The notes below the pieces were generated by a model. The model made no database searches. It saw only the letters and a list, made by a program, of their open reading frames with translations, and had not been told where the DNA came from. Of a stretch of 64,000 nt of DNA, positions 1 through 10,289 are shown one piece after another. Made by a program: the position numbers and the translations under genes. Position 1 is the stretch's first letter. Every line of letters starts with the position of its first letter. The stretch is from Bufo bufo (Eukaryota; Chordata; Amphibia; Anura; Bufonidae), in contig NC_053390.1 in NCBI RefSeq assembly GCF_905171765.1, forward strand, positions 308,268,984 through 308,332,983, read 5' to 3'.

Positions 1-48
1 TGTTAGTGCTATAACTCTTATAACGCAATAACTCCTCTATGTTCCCAC

Positions 49-123
49 CTGAGAAATACTGTTAAAATCCTTCTGTACTGTCTCTTTAAGACTTCTAAAG
101 TATATCTTCTCTTGCGGCTTCAG
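49..123 (-). CDS. rnf212b: rnf212b coding exon 3 (internal)
   Basis: This is a 75-nt, 25-codon exon in phase 0 at both ends. On the minus strand an acceptor (CTACACAG) precedes codon CTG, and a donor (GTGGGA, from position 48) follows a CAG codon. It encodes residues 52-76, beginning L-K-P-Q-E-K and ending S-I-S-Q. As I recall the family, RNF212B follows its RING with an L-K-P-Q-E-K segment and a ...HISQ exon end, and this exon matches that spacing. It joins in frame to the exon at 37222-37274. The predicted segment links the RING to the coiled coil, which must be encoded before position 1. The protein is thought to act at meiotic crossover sites as a SUMO/ubiquitin E3-type ligase. The identification rests on memory of the family, not on an alignment. 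Confidence 0.82.
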
Positions 124-380
124 CTGTGTAGAGATTCATAGGAAATTAAAATTATGTTTGTACAGTTTAAGCATGTTCACATATGCACTCGCCTCAAGGG
201 TCCGTCACTTCTCACACCAGGAATAGTTCCTCATTGGGCCCTGTTACAGTACAAAGATGAAATGATATTGCACATTTTTCCGTGCGGATCACGATGCAGA
301 TTTTTGTGCAGATTACATGCCCCACTGAAGTGAATGGAGACATTGTGCTTTATAAAATCCGAAAAACACTATTATGATTA

Positions 381-860
381 GGCTACTTTCACACTAGCGT
401 TTTTGCTGGATCCGGCAGGGTTCTGCAAAAACGCTTCCGTTACTGATAATACAACCATCTGCATCCGTTATGAACGGATCCGGTTGTATTATCTTTAACA
501 TAGCCAAGACGGATCCATCATGAACTCCATTGAAAGTCAATGGGGGATGGATCCGTTTTCTTTTGTCAGATTGTGGCAGAGAAAATGGATTCGTCCCCAT
601 TGACTTACATTGGGGGTTATGACGGATCCGTCTTGCTTTGCATCCCAGGATGGAAAGCAAACTACAACATGTTGCGATTTGCGCTCCGGTATGGGAGCGC
701 AACCAAACGGGACAGAATGCATTTTGGTGCATTCCGTTCTGTTCAGTTTTGTCCCCATTGACAATGAATGGTGACAAAACTGAATAGTTTTTTCCCCGGT
801 ATTGAGCCCCTATGACGAATCTCAGTACCCGAAAACTATAACGATAGTGTGAACGTAGCC
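381..860. mobile_element. TWA fold-back MITE
   Basis: The ends are inverted: GGCTACTTTCACACTAGCG at the left, and its near reverse complement at 841-860. TTA flanks both sides (378-380 and 861-863), which fits a 3-bp target duplication. The interior has paired GGATCCG motifs. It has no coding capacity; small open frames inside it arise from the symmetry. Confidence 0.75.
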
Positions 861-863
861 TTA

Positions 864-1900
864 TTAATGCAGCCGAAACACAGGCCAGGGATTAACACTT
901 TTCATCCCCATATGATGTGTAGAGGTAATCAGTCGGCACTCTGGAAGGAGGTGGTGCTCGTATCCTGGGTTGCAGGCCCATACATCCAAGTAGAAGTGGA
1001 TCAGCACTCACCTAGGGGCACATTTATTAAGACCGACGTTTTAGACGCCAGTCTTATAAAAGCCCCATAGCTGGCGGTGGATCCGCCAAAGTCATGAATA
1101 GGCACCAGCCTCACCATAACTTTGGCGCATCCAGCGCCACTTCTAAATGTAAGGGAGCTTCCGAGCTGTCTTACATTCAGACCATTTTCTATGCCTAAAG
1201 CAGGTGTAGAAAATGATGAATGAGAGAGGCCTGACGGCCCATCCCCGCCCACACCACGCACACAATTTTAGACCGGGCGTGAGCAGGGACAAATGTTGCA
1301 GATAGCGGTGCAACTAACTGTTGCGTCGTCATCTGCGCCTAAAATACGTCTAACGTAGGCGTATTTCAGATTACTCAATAACCCCTTAATCTTCACTTTA
1401 TTGCCATAAACTAAATCCAGGCAGATATCAACTATCATGATGTCTGCCTATATTTTTTATATTTTATTTATGGGAATAAAATGAAGATTGTTTTGCATTA
1501 AAAGTGACTGCTGATCCACTTTTCCACTTATAGACCCATAGGATAACATGGGGGAAGTCTTTATATGGTGGAATTTCTGGCAGATTTTTCCAAGTGTGAA
1601 GGAACCCTTACAAGACAAGGGGTTAACCAATCAGACACAGGCTCGGACTGGCCCACAGGGGTACAGGTGAATCCCCCGGTGGACCCCTAGTCTCACAAAT
1701 GGCACATAAAACAGTAGACTTACTGCACTACATACATATATTCAATGTACAGCACCTCAACCAGCCTATTTTCATATATAGAACCTTATAGATTATGAAA
1801 GAAACTTCCCAGTTTATTATTGTAGACACGATCAGAGCTGACATGACTTCTAGGTATTGAGGAAAGCTGCCAGTATCCTCTTTTCCCCAGGACCTGCCTT
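864..1900. other. Gene-free stretch with unclassified repeats
   Basis: No exon or transposase signature is visible. From 1015 the sequence resembles a dispersed repeat carrying GACGTTTTAGACG-type motifs and CpG-rich patches. Around 1634-1690 a CGGACTGGCC...CCCCGGTGG segment resembles one inside the hAT-type element at about 43840-43890. Confidence 0.4.
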
Positions 1901-1917
1901 CTCAAAGTTGCTGCAGC

Positions 1918-2175
1918 CCTTACCTGTGCCTGTGTCGGGAGGCGGTCTGAAATCAAATGCAGTCACCGGGAGCAGGCAGTTCCGAGAACAGCCCGATGAA
2001 AGCCCCCGGCGGCTGTTCTCGGAACTGCCTGCTCCCGGTGACTGCATTTGATTTCAGACCGGCTCCCGGCACAGGTAAGAGCTTACCTGTGCATAGTCGG
2101 ACGGGTGAGTCTACCTTACTAAACATGGCAGCCCGCATGTGTTCGCTGGCGAACACTGCGAACTGACCATCACTG
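1918..2175. mobile_element. hAT-type fold-back MITE, left end missing
   Basis: A palindrome of about 170 bp is centred near 2004, with arms at about 1918-1993 and 2011-2089. It continues to a terminal CCATCACTG at 2167-2175. The same family is complete at 52101-52436, including the paired GGTAAG/CTTACC motifs. The outer part of the left arm is absent here. Confidence 0.7.
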
Positions 2176-2590
2176 ATCCCCATATTGAATCATCTAGTTG
2201 CACCTTGCTGCTGTGTGAGCAGGTAATACTTGAATGTATCCGTACGGTGGTCCCCCAAAATCAATTTTACTGGTGATCCCTAGGCACCCCAGTTCGATAC
2301 TGATCAGATCCATTGTACAATGGATCTGGCACAGTGCTCTAGCTTCTGTTATGGATGGAAGCCATAGTGCAGATGTGAATAGAGCATCTTATCACAATTT
2401 TCAAAGTTAAAGGGAGCCTGTCATGTCATTTCAGAAGATTGCAGGCACATTCCAAACATACTGTACCTGTGTGCACTTTGTGTCTTTATTCCATATCCAG
2501 AAAAAGTGCTTTTATTCTGATGGAAAACAGCTCCCTAGTGCCCAGCTTGGCGAGCTTTGCTTATTCAATTCCCAAAGCAAACCAGACAAA
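2176..2590. other. Gene-free stretch; TTAAAGGGAG repeat start
   Basis: No gene is seen. TTAA at 2407-2410 followed by AGGGAGCCTGTC matches the end of the TTAA palindrome family seen complete at 50826-51439, so this is probably a truncated member. Confidence 0.4.
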
Positions 2591-2591
2591 A

Positions 2592-2822
2592 GCCTCATTC
2601 ACACGTCAGTCTGCTGTACGTTTTCTCCACGGACAGCGCACGTCCCCATTCATTTTAATGTTTGTATTCAGACATCAGTGTTTTAGCACGGTCCATGAGT
2701 CTGTTTTAGCACAGATGCATGCTCTCTTTTGTCCGTGTTAATGGATCCATCACACCCATTATAGTCTATGGGTCCGTGAAAACAATGGATGCCATCCGTT
2801 TTTTACAGATCATTAGAAACGG
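2592..2822. mobile_element. TWA MITE, right end missing
   Basis: The left terminus GCCTCATTCACACGTCAG matches the end of the MITE at 40471-40649. The interior has the family's typical ATGGATCC and GGGTCCGTG blocks. No matching right terminus is found before unrelated sequence begins. Confidence 0.5.
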
Positions 2823-3009
2823 GGCCAGCATCAGCACACGGCAAACCCAGGCCCACTGCTCCTAAGGGGCCTACTCAGGTCTATGCTGAATCCCCTAGTG
2901 TTACTGAACAGTCAGGACTCTAGTTCCCAGCTTAGGACTCCCTGCTCTGACTCCATATATGGAATCAGTGCTATGAACATGAAGGGGGGATCCCCAAGCA
3001 TTATCAGTA

Positions 3010-3140
3010 TGCTTGGGGACACCCAGTGTATTTAAGTCTAATTTAGCCTCTATTTCTGAAATGTTTCTGCCAGGGTTTGAACTCACAACCTTCTACATTA
3101 GAGGCAAGAAGCTTAACCACTGAGCTATGGAGCTCAATGC
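3010..3140 (-). repeat. tRNA-derived SINE, copy 1
   Basis: Read on the minus strand, the head resembles a tRNA. It has an A-box-like TAGCTCAGTGGTTAAG and, about 35 bases later, a B-box-like GAGTTCAAACCC. A tail containing AAATAGAGGCTAAAT follows. The copy at 7500-7618 (plus strand) shares both boxes, their spacing and the tail, which shows a dispersed RNA polymerase III family rather than a tRNA gene. Confidence 0.7.
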
Positions 3141-3599
3141 TAAACTGTGCTAGTAATTGTAAAAAAATGTATGGCACAAAATAAATGTGTAATTACTTAA
3201 CCGCCTCCGGACCGCCTAACGCACGGATGCGTCCTGGAGGCGGTCGATTCATTCCTCCTGGACGCATCCGTGCGTCATCTCACGAGACGCGAGATTTCCT
3301 ATGAATGCGCACACACAGGCGCGCCCGTTCACAGGATCGGAAGGTGAGCGAGTGGATCTACAGCCTGCCAGCGGCGATCGTTCGCTGGCAGGCTGTAGAT
3401 GCGATTTTTTTTTAACCCCTAACAGGTATATTAGACGCTGTTTTGATAACAGCGTTTAATATACCTGCTACCTGGTCCTCTGGTGGTCCCTTTTGCTTGG
3501 ATCGACCACCAGAGGACACAGACAGCTCAGTAATATGTAGCACCAAACACCACACTACACCCCCCCCCCTGTCACTTATTAACCCCTTATTAACCCCTG

Positions 3600-3980
3600 A
3601 TCACCCCATATAGACTCCCTGATCACCCCCCTGTAAGGCTCCATTCAGACGTCCGTATGTTTTTTACGGATCCACGGATACATGGATCGGATCCGCAAAA
3701 CACATATGGACGTCTGAATGGAGCCTTACAGGGGGGTGATCACCCCATATAGACTCCCTGATCACCCCCCTGTCATTGACCACCCCCCTGTAAGGCTCCA
3801 TTCAGACGTCCGTATGTTTTTTTTACGGATACATGGATCGGATCCGCAAAACACATACGGACGTCTGAATGGAGCCTTACAGGGGGGTGATCAATGACAG
3901 GGGGGTGATCACCCCATATAGACTCCCTGATCACCCCCCTGTCATTGATCACCCCCCTGTAAGGCTCCATTCAGACATTT
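3600..3980. repeat. Duplicated unit carrying a small fold-back MITE
   Basis: Blocks reading CACCCCATATAGACTCCCTGA and CACCCCCCTGT recur three times. Between them lie two complete hairpins (about 3637-3731 and 3790-3883) with ends AAGGCTCCATTCAGACG, plus the start of a third at about 3958. The likely history is one MITE insertion followed by local duplication. That history is inference. Confidence 0.6.
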
Positions 3981-4369
3981 TTTTGGCCCAAGTTAGCGGA
4001 AATTGTTTTGTTTTTTTCTTACAAAGTCTCATATTCCACTAACATGTGTCAAAAAATAGAATCTCACATGAACTCACCATACCCCTCACGGAATCCAAAT
4101 GCGTAAATTTTTTTAGACATTTATATTCCAGACTTCTTCTCACGCTTTAGGGCCCCTAAAATGCCAGGGCAGTATAAATACCCCACATGTGACCCCATTT
4201 CAGAAAGAAGACACCCCAAGGTATTCCGTGAGGGGCATATTGAGTCCATGAAAGATTGAAATTTTTGTCCCAAGTTAGCGGAAAGGGAGACTTTGTGAGA
4301 AAAAAAAATAAAAAATCAATTTCCGCTAACTTGTGCCAAAAAAAAATAATTTCTAGCGGAAAATGATGA

Positions 4370-5160
4370 TTTATTTTTTTTTTCTTACAAAGTCTCATAT
4401 TCCACTAACTTGTGACAAAAAATAAAAACTTCCATGAACTCACTATGCCCATCACGAAATACCTTGGGGTGTCTTCTTTCCAAAATGGGGTCACTTGTGG
4501 GGTAGTTATACTGCCCTGGCATTTTAGGGGCCCAAATGCGTGAGAAGTAGTTTGAAATCAAAATCTGTAAAAAAATGGCCGGTGAAATCCGAAAGGTGCT
4601 CTTTGGAATGTGGGCCCCTTTGCCCACGTAGGCTGCAAAAAAGTGTCACACATCTGGTATCGCTGTACTCAGAAGAAGTTGGGCAATGTGTTTTGGGGTG
4701 TCTTTTTACATATACCCATGCTGGGTGAGAGAAATATCTTGGCAAAAAATAACTTTTCCCATTTTTTTTATACAAAGTTGGCATTTGACCGAGATATTTA
4801 TCTCACCCAGCATGGGTATATGTAAAATGACACCCCAAAACACATTGCCCAACTTCTCCTGAGTATGGCAATACCAGATGTGTGACACTTTTTTGCAGCC
4901 TAGGTGGGCAAAGGGGCCCACATTCCAAAGAGCACCTTTCGGATTTCACCGGCCATTTTTTACAGATTTTGATTTCAAACTACTTCTCACGCATTCGGGC
5001 CCCTAAAATGTCAGGGCAGTATAACTACCCCATAAGTGACCCCATTTTGGAAAGAAGACACCCCCAGGTATTTCGTGATGGGCATAGTGAGTTCATGGAA
5101 GTTTTTATTTTTTGTCACAAGTTAGTGGAATATGAGACTTTGTAAGGAAAAAATAAAAAA
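4370..5160. repeat. Large imperfect palindrome inside the piggyBac derivative
   Basis: The arms pair around a centre near 4765. For example, TCCATGAACT at 4431-4440 pairs with AGTTCATGGA at 5090-5099. The full-length relative has the corresponding structure centred near 57380, so the palindrome belongs to the element family. Confidence 0.75.
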
Positions 5161-5769
5161 ATCATCATTTTCCGCTAACTTGTGACAAAAAATAAAAAGT
5201 TCTATGAACTCACTATGCCCATCAGCGAATACCTTAGGGTGTCTACTTTCCGAAATGGGGTCATTTGTGGGGGTTTTCTACTGTCTGGGCATTGTAGAAC
5301 CTCAGGAAACATGACAGGTGCTCAGAAAGTCAGAGCTGCTTCAAAAAGCAGAAATTCACATTTTTGTACCATGGTTTGTAAACGCTATAACTTTTACCCA
5401 AACCATTTTTTTTTTACCCAAACATTTTTTTTTTATCAAAGACATGTAGAACAATAAATTTAGAGAAAAATTAATATATGGATGTCGTTTTTTTTAAAAA
5501 ATTTTACAACTGAAAGTGAAAAATGTCATTTTTTTGCAAAAAAAATCTGTAAATTTCGATTAATAACCAAAAAAGTAAAAATGTCAGCAGCAATGAAATA
5601 CCACCAAATGAAAGCTCTATTAGTGAGAAGAAAAGGAGGTAAAATTCATTTGGGTGGTAAGTTGCATGACCGAGCAATAAACGGTGAAAGTAGTGTAGTG
5701 CAGAAGTGTAAAAAGTGGCCTGGTCATTAAGGGTGTTTAAGCTAGGGGGGCTGAAGTGGATAAAAAAAA

Positions 5770-5773
<4 letters not shown>

Positions 5774-5800
<27 letters not shown>
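5774..5800. repeat. (TA)n microsatellite, Tc1 target
   Basis: A run of TA dinucleotides directly abuts the left end of the Tc1 element, and TATATA continues at its right end (7415 on) before an AC-rich run. The element inserted at a TA within this repeat, as expected for Tc1/mariner. Confidence 0.8.
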
Positions 5801-7414
5801 CAGTGGGGGAAATAATTATTTGACCCCTCACTGATTTTGTAAGTTTGTCCAATGACAAAGAAATGAAAAGTCTCAGAACAGTATCATTTCAATGGTAGGT
5901 TTATTGTAACAGTGGCAGATAGCACATCAAAAGGAAAATCGAAAAAAAAACTTTAAATAAAAGATAGCAACTGATTTGCATTTCATTGAGTGAAATAAGT
6001 ATTTGAACCCCTACCAACCATTAAGAGTTCTGGCTCCCACAGAGTGGTTAGACACTTCTACTCAATTAGTCACCCTCATTAAGGACACCTGTCTTAACTA
6101 GTCACCTGTATAAAAGACACCTGTCCACAGAATCAATCAATCAAGCAGACTCCAAACTCTCCAACATGGGAAAGACCAAAGAGCTGTCCAAGGATGTCAG
6201 AGACAAAATTGTAGACCTGCACAAGGCTGGAATGGGCTACAAAACCATTAGCAAGAAGCTGGGAGAGAAGGTGACAACTGTTGGTGCGATTGTTCGAAAA
6301 TGGAAGGAGCACAAAATGACCATCAATCGACCTCGCTCTGGGGCTCCACGCAAGATCTCACCTCGTGGGGTGTCAATGGTTCTGAGAAAGGTGAAAAAGC
6401 ATCCTAGAACTACACGGGAGGAGTTAGTTAATGACCTCAAATTAGCAGGGACCACAGTCACCAAGAAAACCATTGGAAACACATTACACCGCAATGGATT
6501 AAAATCCTGCAGGGCTCGCAAGGTCCCCCTGCTCAGGAAGGCACATGTGCAGGCCCGTCTGAAGTTTGCCAATGAACACCTGAATGATTCAGAGAGTGAC
6601 TGGGAGAAGGTGCTGTGGTCTGATGAGACCAAAATAGAGCTCTTTGGCATTAACTCAACTCGCTGTGTTTGGAGGAAGAAAAATGCTGCCTATGACCCCC
6701 AAAACACCGTCCCCACCGTCAAGCATGGGGGTGGAAACATTTTGCTTTGGGGGTGTTTTTCTGCTAAGGGCACAGGACAACTTATTCGCATAAACGGGAA
6801 AATGGACGGAGCCATGTATCGTGAAATCCTGAGCGACAACCTCCTTCCCTCTGCCAGGAAACTGAAAATGGGTCGTGGATGGGTGTTCCAGCACGACAAT
6901 GACCCAAAACATACAGCAAAGGCAACAAAGGAGTGGCTCAAGAAGAAGCACATTAAGGTCATGGAGTGGCCTAGTCAGTCTCCGGACCTTAATCCAATCG
7001 AAAACCTATGGAGGGAGCTCAAGCTTAGAGTTGCACAGAGACAGCCTCGAAACCTTAGGGATTTAGAGATGATCTGCAAAGAGGAGTGGACCAACATTCC
7101 TCCTAAAATGTGCGCAAACTTGGTCATCAATTACAAGAAACGTTTGACCTCTGTGCTTGCAAACAAGGGTTTTTCCACCAAGTATTAAGTCTTTTTTTGT
7201 TAGAGGGTTCAAATACTTATTTCACTCAATGAAATGCAAATCAGTTGCTATCTTTTATTTAAAGTTATTTTTTCGATTTTCCTTTTGATGTGCTATCTGC
7301 CACTGTTACAATAAACCTACCATTGAAATGATACTGTTCTGAGACTTTTCATTTCTTTGTCATTGGACAAACTTACAAAATCAGTGAGGGGTCAAATAAT
7401 TATTTCCCCCACTG
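5801..7414 (+). mobile_element. Tc1/mariner transposon, apparently complete
   Basis: The element is 1,614 bp, starts CAGTGGGGGAAATAATTATT, ends with the reverse complement, and has TA on both sides. The terminal inverted repeats are about 210 bp (5801-6010 and 7205-7414). By eye they differ at one base in an A-run near 5950. They pair without net insertion or deletion. The transposase at 6166-7188 is intact. These features suggest a recent insertion or a copy that could still be active; that is inference. Confidence 0.93.
6166..7188 (+). CDS. Tc1-like DD34E transposase, intact
   Basis: The enzyme cuts and pastes the Tc1 element by binding its inverted repeats and inserting at TA. The frame is 340 codons, the usual length for the Sleeping Beauty group, and starts M-G-K-T-K-E-L-S. 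Residues 1-110 are the paired-like helix-turn-helix DNA-binding region, with an N-R-P-R-S-G hook near 54-59 and basic residues suited to nuclear import. The catalytic acidic residues are all present: D153 (W-S-D-E-T), D244 (Q-H-D-N-D-P-K-H-T) and E279 (L-N-P-I-E-N), with D-to-E spacing typical of DD34E. A glycine-rich K-H-G-G-G motif lies between the first two. There is no internal stop or frameshift. The start is the first ATG after the inverted repeat. Whether it is active cannot be judged from sequence alone. Confidence 0.93.
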   Translation: MGKTKELSKDVRDKIVDLHKAGMGYKTISKKLGEKVTTVGAIVRKWKEHKMTINRPRSGAPRKISPRGVSMVLRKVKKHPRTTREELVNDLKLAGTTVTKKTIGNTLHRNGLKSCRARKVPLLRKAHVQARLKFANEHLNDSESDWEKVLWSDETKIELFGINSTRCVWRKKNAAYDPQNTVPTVKHGGGNILLWGCFSAKGTGQLIRINGKMDGAMYREILSDNLLPSARKLKMGRGWVFQHDNDPKHTAKATKEWLKKKHIKVMEWPSQSPDLNPIENLWRELKLRVAQRQPRNLRDLEMICKEEWTNIPPKMCANLVINYKKRLTSVLANKGFSTKY

Positions 7415-7499
7415 TATATATACACACACACACACACACTTCTGATATATATGAATGCATAGATTGAGGTTTTTATCCATAATATATGTACAGCAGGTT

Positions 7500-7618
7500 A
7501 ACATGAAGCTCTATAGCCCAGTGGTTAAGGTTCTTGACTTTAATGTAGAAGGCTGTGAGTTTGAATCCCAGCATAATAATTTCAAAAATAGAGGCTAAAT
7601 AAAACTTGAATAGACACA
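7500..7618 (+). repeat. tRNA-derived SINE, copy 2
   Basis: It has an A-box-like TAGCCCAGTGGTTAAG and a B-box-like GAGTTTGAATCCC, followed by the AAATAGAGGCTAAAT tail shared with copy 1 (3010-3140, minus strand). It lies just outside the Tc1 element. Shared tRNA-like and tail parts in two dispersed copies support a SINE. Confidence 0.7.
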
Positions 7619-7619
7619 C

Positions 7620-9060
7620 CAACCTTTTTAATTTGTGTAACTATTATTTTTTGTTGGGAAAGGTGGCTGCTCCCCGGTGACCCCCGTAAAAAATTTTTAT
7701 AGTTATGTCTACAGAGATGTTTGGGGGCTTATTTGAGGGAAATCTGTATTTTTTGACAATACCATTTTGGGGTGTGTATGACTTTTTATTTAATTTTCTT
7801 GGGAGATAAAGTGATGAAAAAAACGGCAAATCAGCCTTTTTAATTTTTTTTCTGTTACATCCTTCACCATATGGGGTAACTGTTTTTATATTTTAATAGT
7901 ATGGGTGTTTTCGCATAATGTTATTCTTTTTTGTTTATTTTTGGGGAAAGTGGGGTGATTTTACTTTAAGTTTTTGTAATATTTTCAAAACTTTTTTTTT
8001 TAATTACTTTTCATCAGATTGCAATTTATACAGAATAATGGAAATTGCTCCATTATTCTCTATAGAAATCACAGTTTAGTGCTGCCACCTAGTGGCCTGA
8101 ACTGGGATATACTAACAATGAGCCTGAAAGCCTAGTACAGGCTGCGGCTCATTTTTAGAACAGCGTGCTTTCCCTGATCTTCGCTAGGGAAAGGAGTGTC
8201 TGAGCAGGAAGTCCGCACTTCCGTTTTTTAATACTCTCAGATGCCGTAGTGACATTTGACAAATGCCTAAAGGGGGCCCACTGAGATTCATCGCCTAAGG
8301 GCCCACATGAACCTGGAGCCGGCCCTGATTAGGAATATCTCATATCTGCTCAAATCTTGGGCTTGGTAGCAGCTAGATAGATATGGGCCGCTTTTTGTTT
8401 CAAAGCTTTCAGACAATACCAGAATCACAGCATTATATCCATTACATCTGACGATATAGCTATCAGAAATCAAGTCAGGAGTGAAATCAGTGAAACCTGT
8501 TTTTACTTTTACTTTTCAACTGCAGTCTCTGCACAATGTGCACAATACCTTGCTGACTGACCCAATGCATGGCTTTGTAGATTTTGGACGCTCTCTCGGC
8601 AGCTCTTTTTGTTACTACTCTGCTAAGGGGGAACGGACCCAGGTCCATCTCCTGACAACCTAAGAGGATGAGCCAAGGTGTTGACCCTTGCTTGTCCATG
8701 CAGTGCAATTAGGTATACAAATACATCAAATCAGAACATTTCAATTAGCAACATAACATTACAACATTTTACCCTTTGTAGTGACCCTCTTCTGGTGTAC
8801 TACGCATTCCCCATGTAATGACAATTCTGGAGCATTTATTCTAACTCTATGCTGTGCTATTCCTCTATTAATCCTACTAGAAGTTTATGAATGAATTGCA
8901 AGCAGTCTGCAATTAAGATCCAAATGTGTGTTACCAGTAGGCAGTGTGTCCCTGCACAGTTTGGCACTGCCCAATCAGTGCTGCCAGTGTCCGACTGTGC
9001 AGGGACACACCCTCAGCTGGTAGCACTCAGTGGGACCTTTACATTTTACTTCTAGTATGA
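7620..9060. other. Gene-free stretch, AT-rich, repeat fragments
   Basis: No exon is recognised. A GGAGCCGGCCCTG end at about 8315-8327 resembles a hAT-type terminus (inverse of CAGGGCC), but its partner end was not found. A small fold-back with GTGTCCCTGCACAG/CTGTGCAGGGACACA lies at about 8945-9012. Confidence 0.4.
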
Positions 9061-9446
9061 ATAAGGCTACTTTCACACTGGCGCTGTCACAAGTTGGAGG
9101 TCCCAGGAGAGACCACCGCGTCGTCATGCAATAAACAAACGGAAATCAGGTACAGACACAAGAGTTTATTGCACAAACAGAAACATGGAAAGCAGCACAG
9201 ATAAAACATGAGCTCTATGTACCGTCAGCACAGTGGGAGAAAACCCCCACTGTGCCACTGTCTAGTAATACTCCAGAGGGGCGTAACTAAGCAACTCCTG
9301 GTTTTCACTAGAGCCCTAGATGGTAGGGTTAGGCTTAGCCGCAGGAAGTTGCCAGGGTCCACTCTGGAGCGTGAACTAGACAGTGACGAATGGACAACAG
9401 GTACCAGAAGGTACCGACGGCACATAGGCAAACATAACAGACAGGT

Positions 9447-9749
9447 AAATACAAAACAGGGCAAATAATAACACAAGCAGGAGTTCATGCAAGGGAGCAG
9501 GAGTGGCAATGAGCAGAGAAGGACTTGCTCCACCAGTAGTAAACTGCATGGCCTTGTCATGCCACTCTGCTGCAAAGGCTTGCTGAACACAGACATATGA
9601 ATACAAAACAGGGCAACTAATAATACAAGCAGGAGTTCACGCAAGGGAGCAGGAGTGGCAATGAGCAGAGAAGGACTTGCTCCACCAGTAGTAAACTGCA
9701 TGGCCTTGTCATGCCACTCTGCTGCAAAGGCTAGCTGAACACAGACATC
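9447..9749. repeat. Tandem duplication within the solo LTR
   Basis: Two near-identical units of about 150 bp begin AATACAAAACAGGGCAA and end GAACACAGACAT. A degenerate start of a third follows. Confidence 0.75.
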
Positions 9750-10289
9750 AGAATAAACACAAAGTAACTAAAACATAACCAGAACAGATAACAGACAGAC
9801 GACGTTAATGAACAAGTAGGGAAACCAACAGAGCACAGACAGACACGGATCCCATGGGTCCGCAGCATGGGAGAGAGAGTACAAACCAGGAGCAGGACAA
9901 GACAACACACACCAGGAGAGCTGACACAGAACTGAGGAAACCTCAGCCTTAGGCTTATTGCACACGACAGTATATTTTCACGGTCCGCAAAACGGGGTCC
10001 CGTTTTTCCGTGATCCGTGACCGTTTTTTCGTCCGTGGGTCTTCCTTGATTTTTGGAGGATCCTCGGACATGAAAAAAAAGTCGTTTTGGTGTCCGCCTG
10101 GCCGTGCGGAGCCAAACGGATCCGTCCTGAATTACAATGCAAGTCAATGGGGACGGATCCGTTTGACGTTGACACAATATGGTGCCATTTCAAACGGATC
10201 CGTCCCCATTGACTTTCAATGTAAAGTCTGGAGTCCCTTTTATACCATCGGATCGGAGTTTTCTCCAATCCGATGGTATATTTTAACTT

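Larger units (their letters stand above)
3197..5760 (-). mobile_element. piggyBac-type element, internally deleted
   Basis: The left boundary is TTAA (3197-3200) followed by CCGCCTCCGGACCGCCTAAC. The right boundary near 5760 ends GGGGCTGAAGTGG, where TTAA has decayed to ATAA. Both ends match the ends of the full element at 56382-61594, in reverse orientation. So do internal blocks such as the TCCTCTGGTGG/CCACCAGAGGA hairpin near 3477-3515. The transposase is entirely missing. MITE copies and short tandem duplications interrupt 3600-3975. Its mobility would have depended on a relative's transposase. Confidence 0.8.

Noticed and set aside
3061..3140. tRNA gene
   Set aside because: The A and B boxes are present, but the arms do not give a clean cloverleaf by eye, and the shared tail with 7500-7618 marks it as a SINE.
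8487..8708. Small minus-strand coding exon
   Set aside because: A 73-codon frame without splice context or recognisable domain.
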